Assembly: GCA_023078685.1 (NCBI GenBank)
Contig: JALGAS010000001.1
Span: 6,634,001 to 6,698,000 of the forward strand
Direction: 5' to 3'
Length of the DNA stretch: 64,000 bases
Origin: Neopestalotiopsis rosae
Taxonomy: Eukaryota > Ascomycota > Sordariomycetes > Amphisphaeriales > Sporocadaceae
Part shown: positions 1 through 10,200 of the stretch, one piece after another
Layout of the letters: every line of letters begins with the position of its first letter
Position numbering within the stretch: position 1 is the first letter of the stretch
Notes under the pieces: model-generated
Database searches by the model: none
What the model was told of the DNA's origin: nothing
The model's input: the letters and a program-made list of their open reading frames with translations, nothing else
Position numbers and translations under genes: made by a program

Positions 1-319
1 CAATTCCGAGCCTTTTACCACGACGATGCTCCTCATGCAAAAGACTGGACGTACGCCATGGCAGCCAGGGCATGTCCAGTGGATCAAGAGGTGATTCTTA
101 TCAACGCAGATGTTTAGAGTCCAGGGTCTAATGCGCTGAGATTCGACACTGGCTATGCTAGGCAGTGGCTGGACACTACGGTGGCTGATGGAATGCCAAG
201 GGACTCTATTGTCATTGGTGCACATGGTGATACAGAAAGTGGGACCACGGATAGGCTGAGCAGCCTTGCAAGCATCGTGGGCTACCAGTATCCCAACTTG
301 ACCGCTGCCGATCTGAGGA
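1..319 (+). pseudogene. Broken exon of an unrecognised gene, running off the left edge
   Basis: Frame 1 is open from the first base and reads like real protein (for example DAPHAKDWTYAMAARA, then ALRFDTGYARQWLDTTVADG and IVIGAHGDTES), but it is cut by a TAG at 115-117. The frame resumes directly after the stop and continues to a good GTGAGT donor at 320. A CAG to TAG change would explain the stop. I do not recognise the family. The 5' part lies outside the window and no convincing following exon was found before 1 kb. It could also be chance coding-like sequence, but protein-like composition on both sides of the stop and the donor at its end favour a decayed gene. Confidence 0.35.
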
Positions 320-348
320 GTGAGTCTGCAAAGTGTGTCGATATGTGA

Positions 349-1094
349 TAGCGGGTTCCCCAAGATCGCAGTTCATAGACCCCGTCGACGTATACGACGT
401 CGAAGTGAGAAGTCAATGGTAGGCAACTATTCGAGGTAGTTACGAGCAACAGTTTGACCACCAAGCGTCTTATGTTCTATGACCGGGAAGTTTTTTAGTT
501 GTATTTGGACAAATTACATATACACAGTGTTATAAAGCACTAGGAATTCATGCCATTGAACTTCGTGTATGCAGATAAACCTCACTTGACTTACTTAAAA
601 GGTAAGTTTGACATTCAAGTAGCATGAAAGAGCGTGGGAAAAAGTCTTACTTGACCCTATTGTGGTACAGCCTATTGTGGTACAGACAAGTGGTGCGGAA
701 GAGGGAGCTCATGCATTCGAGCAGATGATGTCAACGGGCTCTAGTGTAACAAGTAGATACTTCTGCTAGTTATTGTCATCCGGGTCTTGAGCCTTGTGAA
801 ATAGATTGCCCCATGGCGATTTCAGACTAAGTTCCGTTCAAGGACGATCAAAGTTGAAATCTTGTATCTTACTAATTTTTATGAATAATGTGCTTCTAGA
901 TCACCGGTTCTGTATGCATAGAATCATCAACAAGTGGCTATAAAACCATATTGAACATTCCTGCGACGCCAAGGACATTGCTCTCTAGCTTCAGGTTTGA
1001 AGGAATTTCAATTCTTGTGTTAGTACTACTTTTCTAAAGACATCTCATCTTGCACCCTTGGGGACAAATTCTAACGCAGTCCACTCTATGCTTG
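349..1094. other. Intergenic, A/T-rich
   Basis: No open frame of note on either strand. The only structure seen is the 15-base tandem duplication at 656-685. Confidence 0.6.
656..685. repeat. Perfect tandem duplication of a 15-base unit
   Basis: The unit CCTATTGTGGTACAG occurs twice head to tail, at 656-670 and 671-685, without mismatch. It lies in noncoding sequence and looks like a local slippage or target-site-like duplication. Confidence 0.9.
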
Positions 1095-2428
1095 TTATCG
1101 TGCAGCATTAATCGCCGATTTTCCCAACGTGTTCTTCATGATAAGTGGAAAGGTAGCTGCCGCTTGAAGAAAGCCCCGAAACAAGAGCCTCTGAGTTGTT
1201 CCACCGTTACACGCATTAACCGCATTTTGTGTTGAAAGCTTGATTGCGGCGTTAGCGTACCCTCTCATCTCATCCTCATACGCGGTTACAGCCTCGTGCA
1301 AAGGGATTCTCCCAGCGGCAACATCGATCAGGCAACGTGTCAGGACTTCTGCATCTCGGAGAGCTGTATTGGCACCCATTCCAGCCATTGGTGTCATATT
1401 GTGAACTGCATCCCCAAGAAGAGTCACGCTGCTTGTTCGCCATAGTGGTACTGGAGGCATTGAACGTAGGGAAAGACGCTTGACAGTGGCTGAATCGGAT
1501 CCGCTGACCAGAGTTCTCACTTCCGTGGCCCAGTTTTTGGTAGCGTCGAGAACGAAGTCAATTAACTCGTTGCCTTGAGCCTTGCTGTTCAGTTTTGTTG
1601 TTTTTTCCTGTGGTAAAACGTAAGCCCAGACTAAGTACCGTTCTGGAGCTGAGGCTTTGAGATTGTTGACTGACGCCGTTGTCCAAGCGGAACTGAACAT
1701 CCACCCGTTTCCAGACGGCACAATATTGTTGAGAGATCCATCCGTAAGAGTAGTCGGAAAGGTATCGATATTATCATCGTTGAGGATGAATCGACCGGCT
1801 ATCGCCTCAATACCCAGGTCAAGACGGTTGAAGTCTGGTAAGAATTGCTGGCGCACCACCGAATTCGGACCATCGGCACCGACAAGTAGATCCCCGTCCT
1901 CAAAAGTGCCATCTGAGAAGTGTGCACGAATGCAACCTGCATTTAGCTCTTCATAATGGGTGAACCGGCGATTCCATTTCACGACCGAGGATGCAACATC
2001 ATCCAGCCCTTTCAGCAATGCATCCTGTAATTCGAGTCGGCCAATGCCACTGCGCTCGACTTCGTGCACAGATTTCCCGGACAACTGTGCATCGTCCTTT
2101 TCTGCCAATATTCCAAGTTGCGTGTTACGGAAGTACAATCGTGCGCCTGATGAGAGGAACATATCTTGAAGCTGTGCCCAATTGGCTAGCGGGAGGCAAG
2201 AGCGTAGGGCGTGCCGGCCATTTCTATCGATATGGAGGCCATAACCGGCCAAACTGTTTGTCATCTCGATCTGTATGATTCGAGGTTACGTTAGCTCTCT
2301 GCCAAACGACGTCTGGGTATGAAATGATGCACCTGCTGTTCGAAAACGGAAACTTGAATGCCCGCTTTCTGGAGTCCATGAGCAAGGCAGAGACCCCCTA
2401 CTCCAGCTCCAATAATGAGCACGTGCAT
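1095..2428 (-). CDS. FAD-dependent monooxygenase (salicylate hydroxylase-like)
   Basis: Class A flavoprotein hydroxylase of the FAD_binding_3 type, which uses NAD(P)H and oxygen to hydroxylate or epoxidise small aromatic or polyketide substrates. Two exons: 2428-2333 and 2270-1095, with a 62-base intron (GTGCAT donor, ATACAG acceptor, phase 0), giving about 423 residues. Exon 1 supplies the Rossmann motif (HVLIIGAGVGGLCLAHGL, residues 2-19). The second FAD/NAD motif is LLVGADGPNSVVRQ, and the FAD ribityl-binding GD motif is VTLLGDAVHNMTPMAGMGAN near residue 320. Without exon 1 the protein would lack its FAD-binding start, so the ATG at 2428 is preferred. It is not a close relative of the other two monooxygenases in the window. 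The Zn2Cys6 gene lies divergently 1.2 kb away. Substrate cannot be told. Confidence 0.85.
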
Positions 2429-3615
2429 TTTGAATCTGTAGAGTGGACTGTAAGAAAATGTTTTGAGGCTGCGAAATTTGAATCAATTGAACAATATTTT
2501 TCTGTTCTTTATCTGGAGAAGTGCTCAAGTCTCTGGATAATTGACAAAGTAGGCATCAGGGAAACAATCATACATATATATCGCCTATTTGGTCTATGCA
2601 AGCTGGGTTCAAATTTCAGCAATGATAGTTTCATATTCTGTCCCAGTTGTTTGTAAGTTTAGCGCAGTGCAACGCGGTGTGAACAGAGTGCCGCGCTTGA
2701 CTCCGCCACAAAATGGAACAAGAGCGGACCACCCGACGCCCCGCAGGGCGTTATTTGTTCGCTAAGGAGTCCTATAGCTGCCACTGACCACTACAACGGT
2801 ATTCGCAAATGCTGTTACATGTGACACTAGTACCCACCGCAGATCACCTGCTTGGGTAGGTATACTAGATACTTCTTCAGCACTCTCTTCGTAACTCTAA
2901 GAAGTATCAACTAAGTCTTCTTTCGTTGCGTTTACGATCACTTCTGATCTTCATTTTGGCCCAAATGAGACAACATGTCTTGGAAAAGAGAAGAGTGTTA
3001 GGGTTTTGTTGCATGTGCTCTTCAACTTCAACTGTTGGAAGCACCGCATGTACAATAAAGCAGAAAGCGATGATTTATTTCGCATTTGACGACATATATG
3101 TTTTGCAAGCCTTCTAAGCCAAGGAAAGATGCTTGCTGATTTTCGACTCATAGTGTGGACTGAATTGCCGCGATAGTAACAAGCATTGCTCATGAGCGAT
3201 TAGTGGAATGGAATGCGTACGCATCAGCGAGCATGACACAAATTGAGCTACCGTACGACCAGTGTCAACCCTTGTTTGAAACTATTGGATCTCTCAGATA
3301 TTTTTGTTGTGGTGACACAGGAGATTATGGGAGCCTGCCCAACTGTCCAACTAATATTGTGGCGTGGGCTATACATAGTGCAGCGTTGAATAAGTAGTAG
3401 GTGCTAAGTACCCGGTAGATGGGCGTCTGGGTGTACAATCGGGCGGGGAAACGGAGGGCGGAGGGCGGTTCTTATGTAAATGCCGCGCGCACCAAAACCA
3501 TCACCTACTAGGCGACACTGTAACTTTGCCAACTTTTCTCCGTTCCGCGATCGCGTGTCCTCCACTTCCAGGCCTCGAATATCGGCAGCAGAAAATACAT
3601 ACAGGTCTTTGGATC
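2429..3615. other. Divergent intergenic region between monooxygenase and regulator
   Basis: No supported gene. It separates two divergently transcribed genes and so must hold both promoters. It contains the inverted repeat at 2868-2908 and a shorter hairpin at 2736-2751 (ACGCCC / GGGCGT). Confidence 0.6.
2868..2908. repeat. Perfect 10-base inverted repeat, 21-base spacer
   Basis: GATACTTCTT at 2868-2877 is matched by AAGAAGTATC at 2899-2908. It lies upstream of both the monooxygenase (minus) and the Zn2Cys6 regulator (plus). Zn2Cys6 dimers often bind inverted triplets with a spacer, but these arms do not carry CGG triplets, so an operator role is only a guess. Confidence 0.6.
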
Positions 3616-5685
3616 ATGGACAGCACCCCGGCAGAAACCAGTGTCCAAGGTCGCCTGAACCGAACTTGCGAGGTCAGTTTTGTCGTGCGCAATAAATGAG
3701 CTAGTCAGTTGACTGATGGGTTGTCCCCTCTTCCTCAGGGGTGTCGGCGCAGAAAAATCAAATGCATTCCTGGGGAGTTGAATACATCTTCGTTCTCTTC
3801 AACAAAATGTCAACGCTGCACCAAGCTCCATCTGGACTGCACATTCCATGGGCCGGTAGCAAGAAGGAAAAGAAAAAATAACAATGCGAAAATACGTGAG
3901 CTTGAGCAAAAGCTAGAAGACGTGCAGCGGTCTATTCAAGATGAGCAGACACTTGGCAATGCTTCTTCGGCGACGCAATCCGCTTCTGACGGCTCGCGCC
4001 GGAGATATTCTGCGGTACAATCATCAGGATTTCTAGCATATTCCGAGCACGTGTCGCCATCTTTGTCAAAATCGCATTCATCAACACACCAGGACCCTGT
4101 AACTCTGGGTACCATTAGCGAGTCGCTGGCTATGGACCTCTGTACACATTTCTGTGCTCATCAACTTCCGCATTATCCGCTGGTCTCTTTGCCCGGCATC
4201 TTGTCTCTTTCGACAATACGCTGTGAGCATCCAGCTCTGTTCCGGGTAATGCTGGCTGCCGCTGCAACATGTTCCAGACCAGATCTTTCGACATTTCTAC
4301 ATGAACAAGCAGAAGAATATGTCACTAGACAAGCTGTGAGGTCGGGCAAGAAGTCACTCGATCTGATTCAAGCTACTTCAGTGCTCGCTACTTGGAGCCG
4401 ACCGCCAGACAACTTTCGAGAACTGAATTTTGGTCAGTTTGCCACCATTGCTACCTCCATGGTCACGGATCTGCGATTTTCAAACGACAGCCGATATCAA
4501 ATCGGTGACAAAAAGATGGATCTTCGCGCAGAATTTAGTTTAGAGGTTGCCAGAACATTTACAGCCACCTATATTCTCTCATCCAGGTAAGCGCCACTGC
4601 CACTCTATTTCTATCTTCATGAGCCAAATTATACTGACAATGAAGCTCACAGTATAGCAATGTCGTTTCAAAGGCCTTCATCTTTGCGAAGCGGGAAATG
4701 GCTAGACGAATGCCTTTGTGTGCTAGATACCTCCCCTTCTACACGAACGGACGACCGTCGCTTATCTGCTTGGGCGCGCCTACAGATACTTGCTGAGGAA
4801 GGTCTCACTATGGCCGGTATTGATGAGGGAGCTTCCGTGAAGCCATCTGATCCTCGAAGCTGCGCCATATTACAGGGCGTGACCTCCAAATTAAGATCTT
4901 GGAGGTCGAATATCGATGAAAATCTCATGAACAGTAAGTCGGCCTGCGGGCCCATTAGTTGATTGCTGACTAACAGGCCTCGAGAAACCCTTGAAATGCA
5001 TTACAACACAATTCTGCTGGGTTTCAGCATTCCTGAACTTTACGAAAAATATGAAATCCAAGACTTCCGGCCCCCTTTTGCAATCCAAGCGCTACCCTCG
5101 ACGGCCATCCCAATTTCAAGCTCTCTGCAGTATATCGATGCTCGCGCCAGATGCTTGGCTACGGCTCATACCATGATCAAACACTTCCATGGTTTCACTT
5201 TCCAAGAACTACAGCAAGTTCCTGTGATTATCTACACTCGTCTCATGTTCTCACTCGTCGTAATCACCAAGCTGGCAATTTTCCACACTCCGAGTTCGGA
5301 AGTTCTTGGTACAGACTTTACAGCAGCTATGAAAGCTCTTCGTGACATAATTGAACGGATCGCCATAGCAAGTGATGTCGGGCGCTTCCGAGTCCCAGCT
5401 ACTTTTCATGCGGTGTTGCAGAGACTGCTGAGTCGATGCGACGTTATATGTTGGGGAGACAAGAATCAATTGGATGATCTAATTGAGCCGTTGATGGATC
5501 TTACCGTGAAAGAACCCCCAGAAGCGCCCGACACATTATGCCAATCATCAGTTCAACAATCAGATCCTCTCTGGTCAATTTCAACCGAAGAAATGGACGC
5601 TTTCCATCTCATGTTTCCTGACTGGGGCGTAGACCTTTCTCTAGATACTATCGAGCCCCATCAGGACAGCTGGTACAGCATATGA
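3616..5685 (+). CDS. Zn2Cys6 (GAL4-type) transcription regulator
   Basis: Fungal binuclear zinc-cluster activator or repressor, nuclear. Exons 3616-3672, 3739-4586, 4653-4933 and 4985-5685 give about 628 residues. The zinc cluster is split by intron 1 (GTCAGT donor, CTCAG acceptor). Once joined it is textbook: Cys18-X2-Cys21-X6-Cys28-X14-Cys43-X2-Cys46-X6-Cys53. A basic linker and a short coiled coil (KIRELEQKLEDVQRSI) follow, as is normal for dimerisation. The rest fits the middle-homology region (for example LRSWRSNIDENLMN, then TLEMHYNTILLG and DFRPPF). Start is the ATG at 3616. Oddity: at the third intron the canonical GTAAGT donor (4934) and the best acceptor (TAACAG, 4976) do not keep the frame. 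Only a poor CGAG acceptor at 4984 does. This is either an unusual acceptor or a one-base frameshift. It sits between two monooxygenases, so it may be a pathway-specific regulator. Confidence 0.85.
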
Positions 5686-6299
5686 TAAACATTAAATATT
5701 AGGCGCGTCGAGTTCTATTGTTACATGACGTTGAAAATGAATTCTCAGCATGTGTCATTGACGTTCCTGTACCTTTCATATCTGCACGACATACACCAAG
5801 GCTCGTGCTCAAATTGTTCCAAACACAATGCATGACCTCAACTTTGATTTAATGTAATCGTGGAGTAGACGTAACTCGGGTACATGACGGATGATGTAAA
5901 ATGTAAATGATACATACAGTAGAATTGCCGCGAGCATATGAAGTAAAGCAATTTATCTCATGTCCCAATAAAAAATCAAAGCCAATCGGTTCTAGCGGAT
6001 GATAATGGTGCGCGTGCCGCCGCGGACTTTTGTTTAGTTCCGCATTCAGATTTGTGTATTTGATAAAACTGTAGCCCGTCCTAGAACGAGCTGGCGACAA
6101 ACTATGTTCAGCAACGCCGAAATAGCAATATGCCTCTTCACTATCCTTGGGCCTGCCAAACACAATTTCACTCATAATAATTACTCGTTACGCCCTAAAT
6201 AATACGTAGACCAGGAAAGCAAAGTCAGTCCCTTGTGTTTTGCTTAGTGTACTCGACCGAACTGACAATCATCAATGGACAAGCAAAAGTCTGGTTGCA
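5686..6299. other. Intergenic, no gene seen
   Basis: A/T-rich sequence downstream of the regulator and upstream of the SRPBCC-like gene. No supported open frame. Confidence 0.6.
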
Positions 6300-6854
6300 A
6301 TGATGGTTCATCCAAGATTCCCAGGCGACGATATACTCCCTGATGATGTTATGGTATTCGACCAATACCGGACGGTTGGGGCTTCGGCTGAGGCGATATA
6401 TCCTTGGATAATCCAACTTGGGAAGGGCAGAGGCGGCTGGTACCTCACCGCGAAATTGGAATACTTCTTGTACAAGCCATGGGTTGCAGCACGGTCTATC
6501 AAGCCAGATTATCTAAATTTGTGCATAGGCGATAGGGTTCCCGATTATGGCACCAAAGACGATTACTTTGATGTTGTACAAATGGACCCACCACACGCTC
6601 TTGTCTACCATAGCTTTCGGTATGGGACGCAATTCACTTGGGCGATACTCCTAGAGGAGGAAGAACAAAGCCGACGCGGGGCGCAAAGCGGTGCGCATAG
6701 TACGCGAGTTCATTTATGATTCCGAGGAGCAATCACCTCCACTGGGATCAAACGGCAATTGATCATCCGCCTCGGTGGCTTGCTGGACTACATAACGACG
6801 GCACCAATGTTGGCAGGGCTGGCTGAAAGGGTGGAAATGCCTCCTGTGAGGTGA
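6300..6854 (+). pseudogene. SRPBCC/START-like protein broken by one in-frame TGA
   Basis: The reading frame from the ATG at 6300 resembles SRPBCC-fold proteins common in actinobacteria and some fungi. Marks are a PGDDILPDD start, then YPWIIQLGKGRGGWYL and the segment FTWAILLEE. The frame stops at TGA 6717-6719 directly after STRVHL. It then continues in the same frame for 44 more codons with the C-terminal part expected of the family (GGLLDYITTAPMLAGLAERVEMP), ending at TGA 6852-6854. A CGA to TGA change (Arg to stop) explains it. Intact length would be about 184 residues. Such proteins bind hydrophobic ligands, some acting as cyclases. A truncated 139-residue product could still be made. It lies between the regulator and a monooxygenase. 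Confidence 0.65.
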
Positions 6855-7037
6855 CTTTGGAACATGATCGAGCATGTCCATCGTATATAAAGAAGGGCTA
6901 AAATCGACGTAATAATGAATGTAAAGCGAAAAGCTATAGTTCCGCGTCTTTTCGTATGTAAAAAATACCCCTTTTGACCATTTCCTGATGTCACTTGTTC
7001 GATCAACACCAATTTCAACCACTCTCAATCATTTTGC

Positions 7038-8471
7038 TCAATGCAGTCCTTGCAGGCTCCATGGCGGTGGTGTCAGGGGGCCGATCTTGTGCCCAACGAC
7101 CATTCTCTCAGGAGCTGCACCAGGACTGTTCTCCAGAGCGTATCGCAGCTGGGAGAACCTTGCCGCCTCACTGCCACGCTCGAGCATCTCTTCCTGGTAG
7201 GCTTTCAGAGCGCTGTTTACCGATGCAGGAGCAGTAGAGTTGCATGTTGCGATGGCTTTGCCTAGGGCAAGTGCATCTTTTATGGCATGGGAAGCTCCCT
7301 CACCACGAACTAGTGTCGCGAGAAAACTTAGTTATGATCACCTAAACCGTATAATAGTTTTAGGTCTCGGACTTACATGGTGTCATGGCGTGAGCGGCAT
7401 CACCGAGTAATGTGACGCATCCCACTGGCAATGAATCCAGGACAACAGTAGATAGTCGAATTGGCGGTATGTACATGTTGTCCGAAGTAACTTTATCAAT
7501 AACGCCTCTGAAGCGGGTTGGCAATGTCGAAGTGCGTTTTCTCATGATTTCATACAGCTGGCTCTTGGACATGGACTGCGACCAATGATCTGGGTTCTTA
7601 GCCTCCTCATCCTTCCAAACCAGATTGAAGTAGAACTTTCCGTGTTTCGCATCCGTGGAGATGGAGTCGACCGCGTTGAAAAACCAAGTTCGGTCTCCGT
7701 TGGGATCGTTGTAGTCGACGCCGTACATCGAGGATCCGAGAAGCAGTTGGTCCCACATATCTTTCTCATCAAGATTGTATTCAGCCGTGATGAAGACAGC
7801 GGGCTCGAAGCGCAATCCATCTCCACCGCGTTGAAGATGCTTTCTCACTACCAAAATGTCAATGTGACAGAGTCTCGATATTTCAAACGTATTCCACTCA
7901 CCAGCACTGTGGGCTCCATCAGCGCCGACGACGATCGTTCCAGTAGCTGATGTGTGATCCGCGAAATGAACAGTTGCTGAATCTTCCCCCTCGTTGATAC
8001 TCACAACCTTTTTATTGAATTTAATACTGATATCCGTCGAAAGCCATTCCCGTACGCGATTACGGTTGGCGCGGATGATTTTACCAGTTCCGTCATCCCG
8101 TACGCCGGTCTTTCCACCGGCTTTGGGATAGAATGCAAATTCCGGCGGGATGGTCAACGGGAGTAAATTGCTCGTCAGTTCGATGGGTCCCATATCGGTG
8201 GGTATAGAATCATGGAGTTCATCCAACATGCTATTTGGGTTGTCAGTGTTGGGCTCTGTGAACAGAACGAATACTACACGTACGAATGAAGAGCGATCGA
8301 CCAGCCTTGCAGTCGATCATGGGCGTCCTTATCACGTTCGAAGATTTCGAATGACACATGGTTTTTGCGCAGAACCTGTGCCAGTACAAGTCCTCCTATA
8401 CCGGCGCCGACTATGAGAATATGCGTCTCAGGTTTGTCCATGGTGCAATCTAGTTCCGTGTTGGAACACAT
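7038..8471 (-). CDS. FAD-dependent monooxygenase, copy A of a paralogue pair
   Basis: FAD_binding_3-type hydroxylase. Four exons: 8471 (or 8441)-8284, 8230-7902, 7847-7377 and 7309-7038. Introns are 53, 54 and 67 bases, all GT-AG. From the ATG at 8441 the product is 409 residues; the upstream ATG adds ten. Motifs in order: HILIVGAGIGGLVLAQ near the start, RANRNRVREWL, the DG motif VVGADGAHSAVRKHL (created by splicing intron 2), and the GD motif VTLLGDAAHAMTPFRGEGASHAIKDA (created by splicing intron 3). The C-terminus ends with a Pro-rich tail. Intron positions match the gene at 54140-55554, which shows common descent. It lies in the left-hand accessory group. Substrate unknown. Confidence 0.88.
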
Positions 8472-9077
8472 CGTGTTGTTGATAGTGAATTGAAGGGTGG
8501 TTCTTATATATATCAAGAAAGAACGTATTGCGCTGACTTCGGGCCATATGTGCACATCATTTGCCAATCTAGACCCTTTTTTCCCCAAGTGCATTTCGCA
8601 TCACGATTTCTACATATTGAACTACGGAATACGACGGAAAGGCGATAGTGCCGAACCGACTCATCTTACATGGTCAGCTGCCATGCTGACGTTGCAGCCA
8701 TGTATAGTCCAAACAAGACCATGCTTTACGCAGGGCAATTATTCGATGGCGAGAGAGCCTGGTATCGGCCGATCCACATATGTCCGTTATATTCTGGCTG
8801 GAAACATGATAGGGAATTTATTCTAAGCAAAAAAGCCGAATCAAGGCTAGCGCATCAACCATTGTCGCGTCGGTTTTAGGAGAGCCGAGGTTACCAGCGA
8901 GTGGCACGAAGGAGTCGGAGAGCGGGACTTATCCAAGTACCGCGCTGTGAGATTGTGTAAGTTCATGCCGCGCGCGGCACCAATGGAGATGCGGGAACGG
9001 ATGACGTACAGCAGATTGGCGGGGAGAAGGAACGAGGAAAGCATGCTCTAAATCCCACCGTAGAAAAAACACCTTCA

Positions 9078-9212
9078 ATGAGGCATCACGCCGCAATGGC
9101 TGAACTCATTGTCATCGGAATCGTGGCCGTCTGGATTGTCTCTATTCGAATCCCTTGTTTTCTCGCCATCATTCACTATCTAAGACCAAAATTCAAATGC
9201 TCTTCAGAGTGA
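9078..9212 (+). other. 44-residue hydrophobic open frame (possible micropeptide or exon scrap)
   Basis: ATG at 9078 (second ATG at 9096) opens a short frame that is strongly hydrophobic: AELIVIGIVAVWIVSIRIPC, then FLAIIHYL and a short basic end. It would form one membrane helix. No splice partner or homology is recognised. It could equally be a chance frame. Confidence 0.15.
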
Positions 9213-9224
9213 GATATTACCACT

Positions 9225-9260
9225 ATTTTTTTCTTTTTTGTTTTCTTTTTTTCCTTTTTT
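9225..9260. repeat. T-rich low-complexity tract
   Basis: About 36 bases made almost only of T broken by C or G. It lies just beyond the 3' end of the minus-strand acetyltransferase gene. Confidence 0.8.
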
Positions 9261-9327
9261 GTCCCGGGCCTTAAAATTGACCGAAGGTAGGTCGGGATTG
9301 CGGAGCAGATCTTTTCGTCAAATTCAA

Positions 9328-10200
9328 CTATGTAGGCGCTGTGAGATCTTTCTGTAGGAAAACTGTGCCCGTTTCCCAATATCTCCCCGCTTTATCAACT
9401 ACATGGTAGAAGTTCTTCCTTCTGTCAACAATCCGGTATCCTCTTCTCATGTACCAATCCTCATTGTTCACCTACAAGAAATTAGCACATGGATCGTGGA
9501 ATGGATTGCCGGCCGCTGAGAGTTGAGTACCCTTGGCAAGTATCCATGAATAGCAGTCGCGAAATCTGGGCTCATCTGCTCTTCTTTCCGCACAGTGTCC
9601 AATAAGACGGTCGTAGCACAAAGCGGCTGGCGTTGGGCAATATCCTCCAGCATGTCCATCACCATAGAACTAAAACCGCGACCTTGGAATTTCTGGGCAA
9701 TGTATAGACTCTTAAGCCAGACAACTTTGTCTGAAGCAATACTTAGACCCATCTTATAGAGCTCGGAGAGATTTCGGTCCAGACAGACATGACCAATGGG
9801 GCAAAAGTCATGTTGTTTAGCTCGTCGATCTAGGTCAAAAGTTATCGTACATGAATCTTCTAACACAATTTCCTCATATCTGGTCAGTCTCTTTAGTGAA
9901 TTGGGGTATGCTATTTCGGTTGAATACTTCTCCAATATGCTGATGGTCACGGAGGGAAATCGCGTCAAGAGCCTAAAGTGTTAATTTCATTTTACGAATT
10001 ATGATTGTCACTTGAGTGTCTGAACCTACCAACCAGTATATACACTTCATTCCAGCTCTCTGTTCTCTGAGCCATACGTTGTCAACGTGTTCGGCACCCC
10101 AGCCACAATCCAAACGTTGCTTTTTCAAATGATTGATATGAATTGGCGACTTGTCATCCCAGGGGATTAGATGTAGAATCGGTGTTGTTAACCGCTCCAT
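9328..10200 (-). CDS. GNAT-family N-acetyltransferase
   Basis: Predicted acetyl-CoA-dependent acetyltransferase, cytosolic, substrate unknown. Three exons: 10200-10034, 9972-9531 and 9471-9328, with introns of 61 (GTTGGT donor) and 59 bases (GTACTC donor, TTGTAG acceptor), giving 250 residues. The acetyl-CoA pyrophosphate loop is the Q/RxxGxG-type segment YIAQKFQGRGFSSMVMDML. The last exon supplies the typical GNAT end with VNNEDWYMRRGYRIVDR, where an Asn precedes a Trp-Tyr and a GYR. Without exon 3 the domain is incomplete, so I extend the gene to 9328. The neighbour across a 972-base divergent gap is a lactonase-like hydrolase. Confidence 0.78.

Larger units (their letters stand above)
8472..9327. 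other. Intergenic with T-rich tract and a tiny hydrophobic open frame
   Basis: No gene that I can support firmly. Contains a 44-codon open frame at 9078-9212 on the plus strand and a T-rich tract at 9225-9260. Confidence 0.5.
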
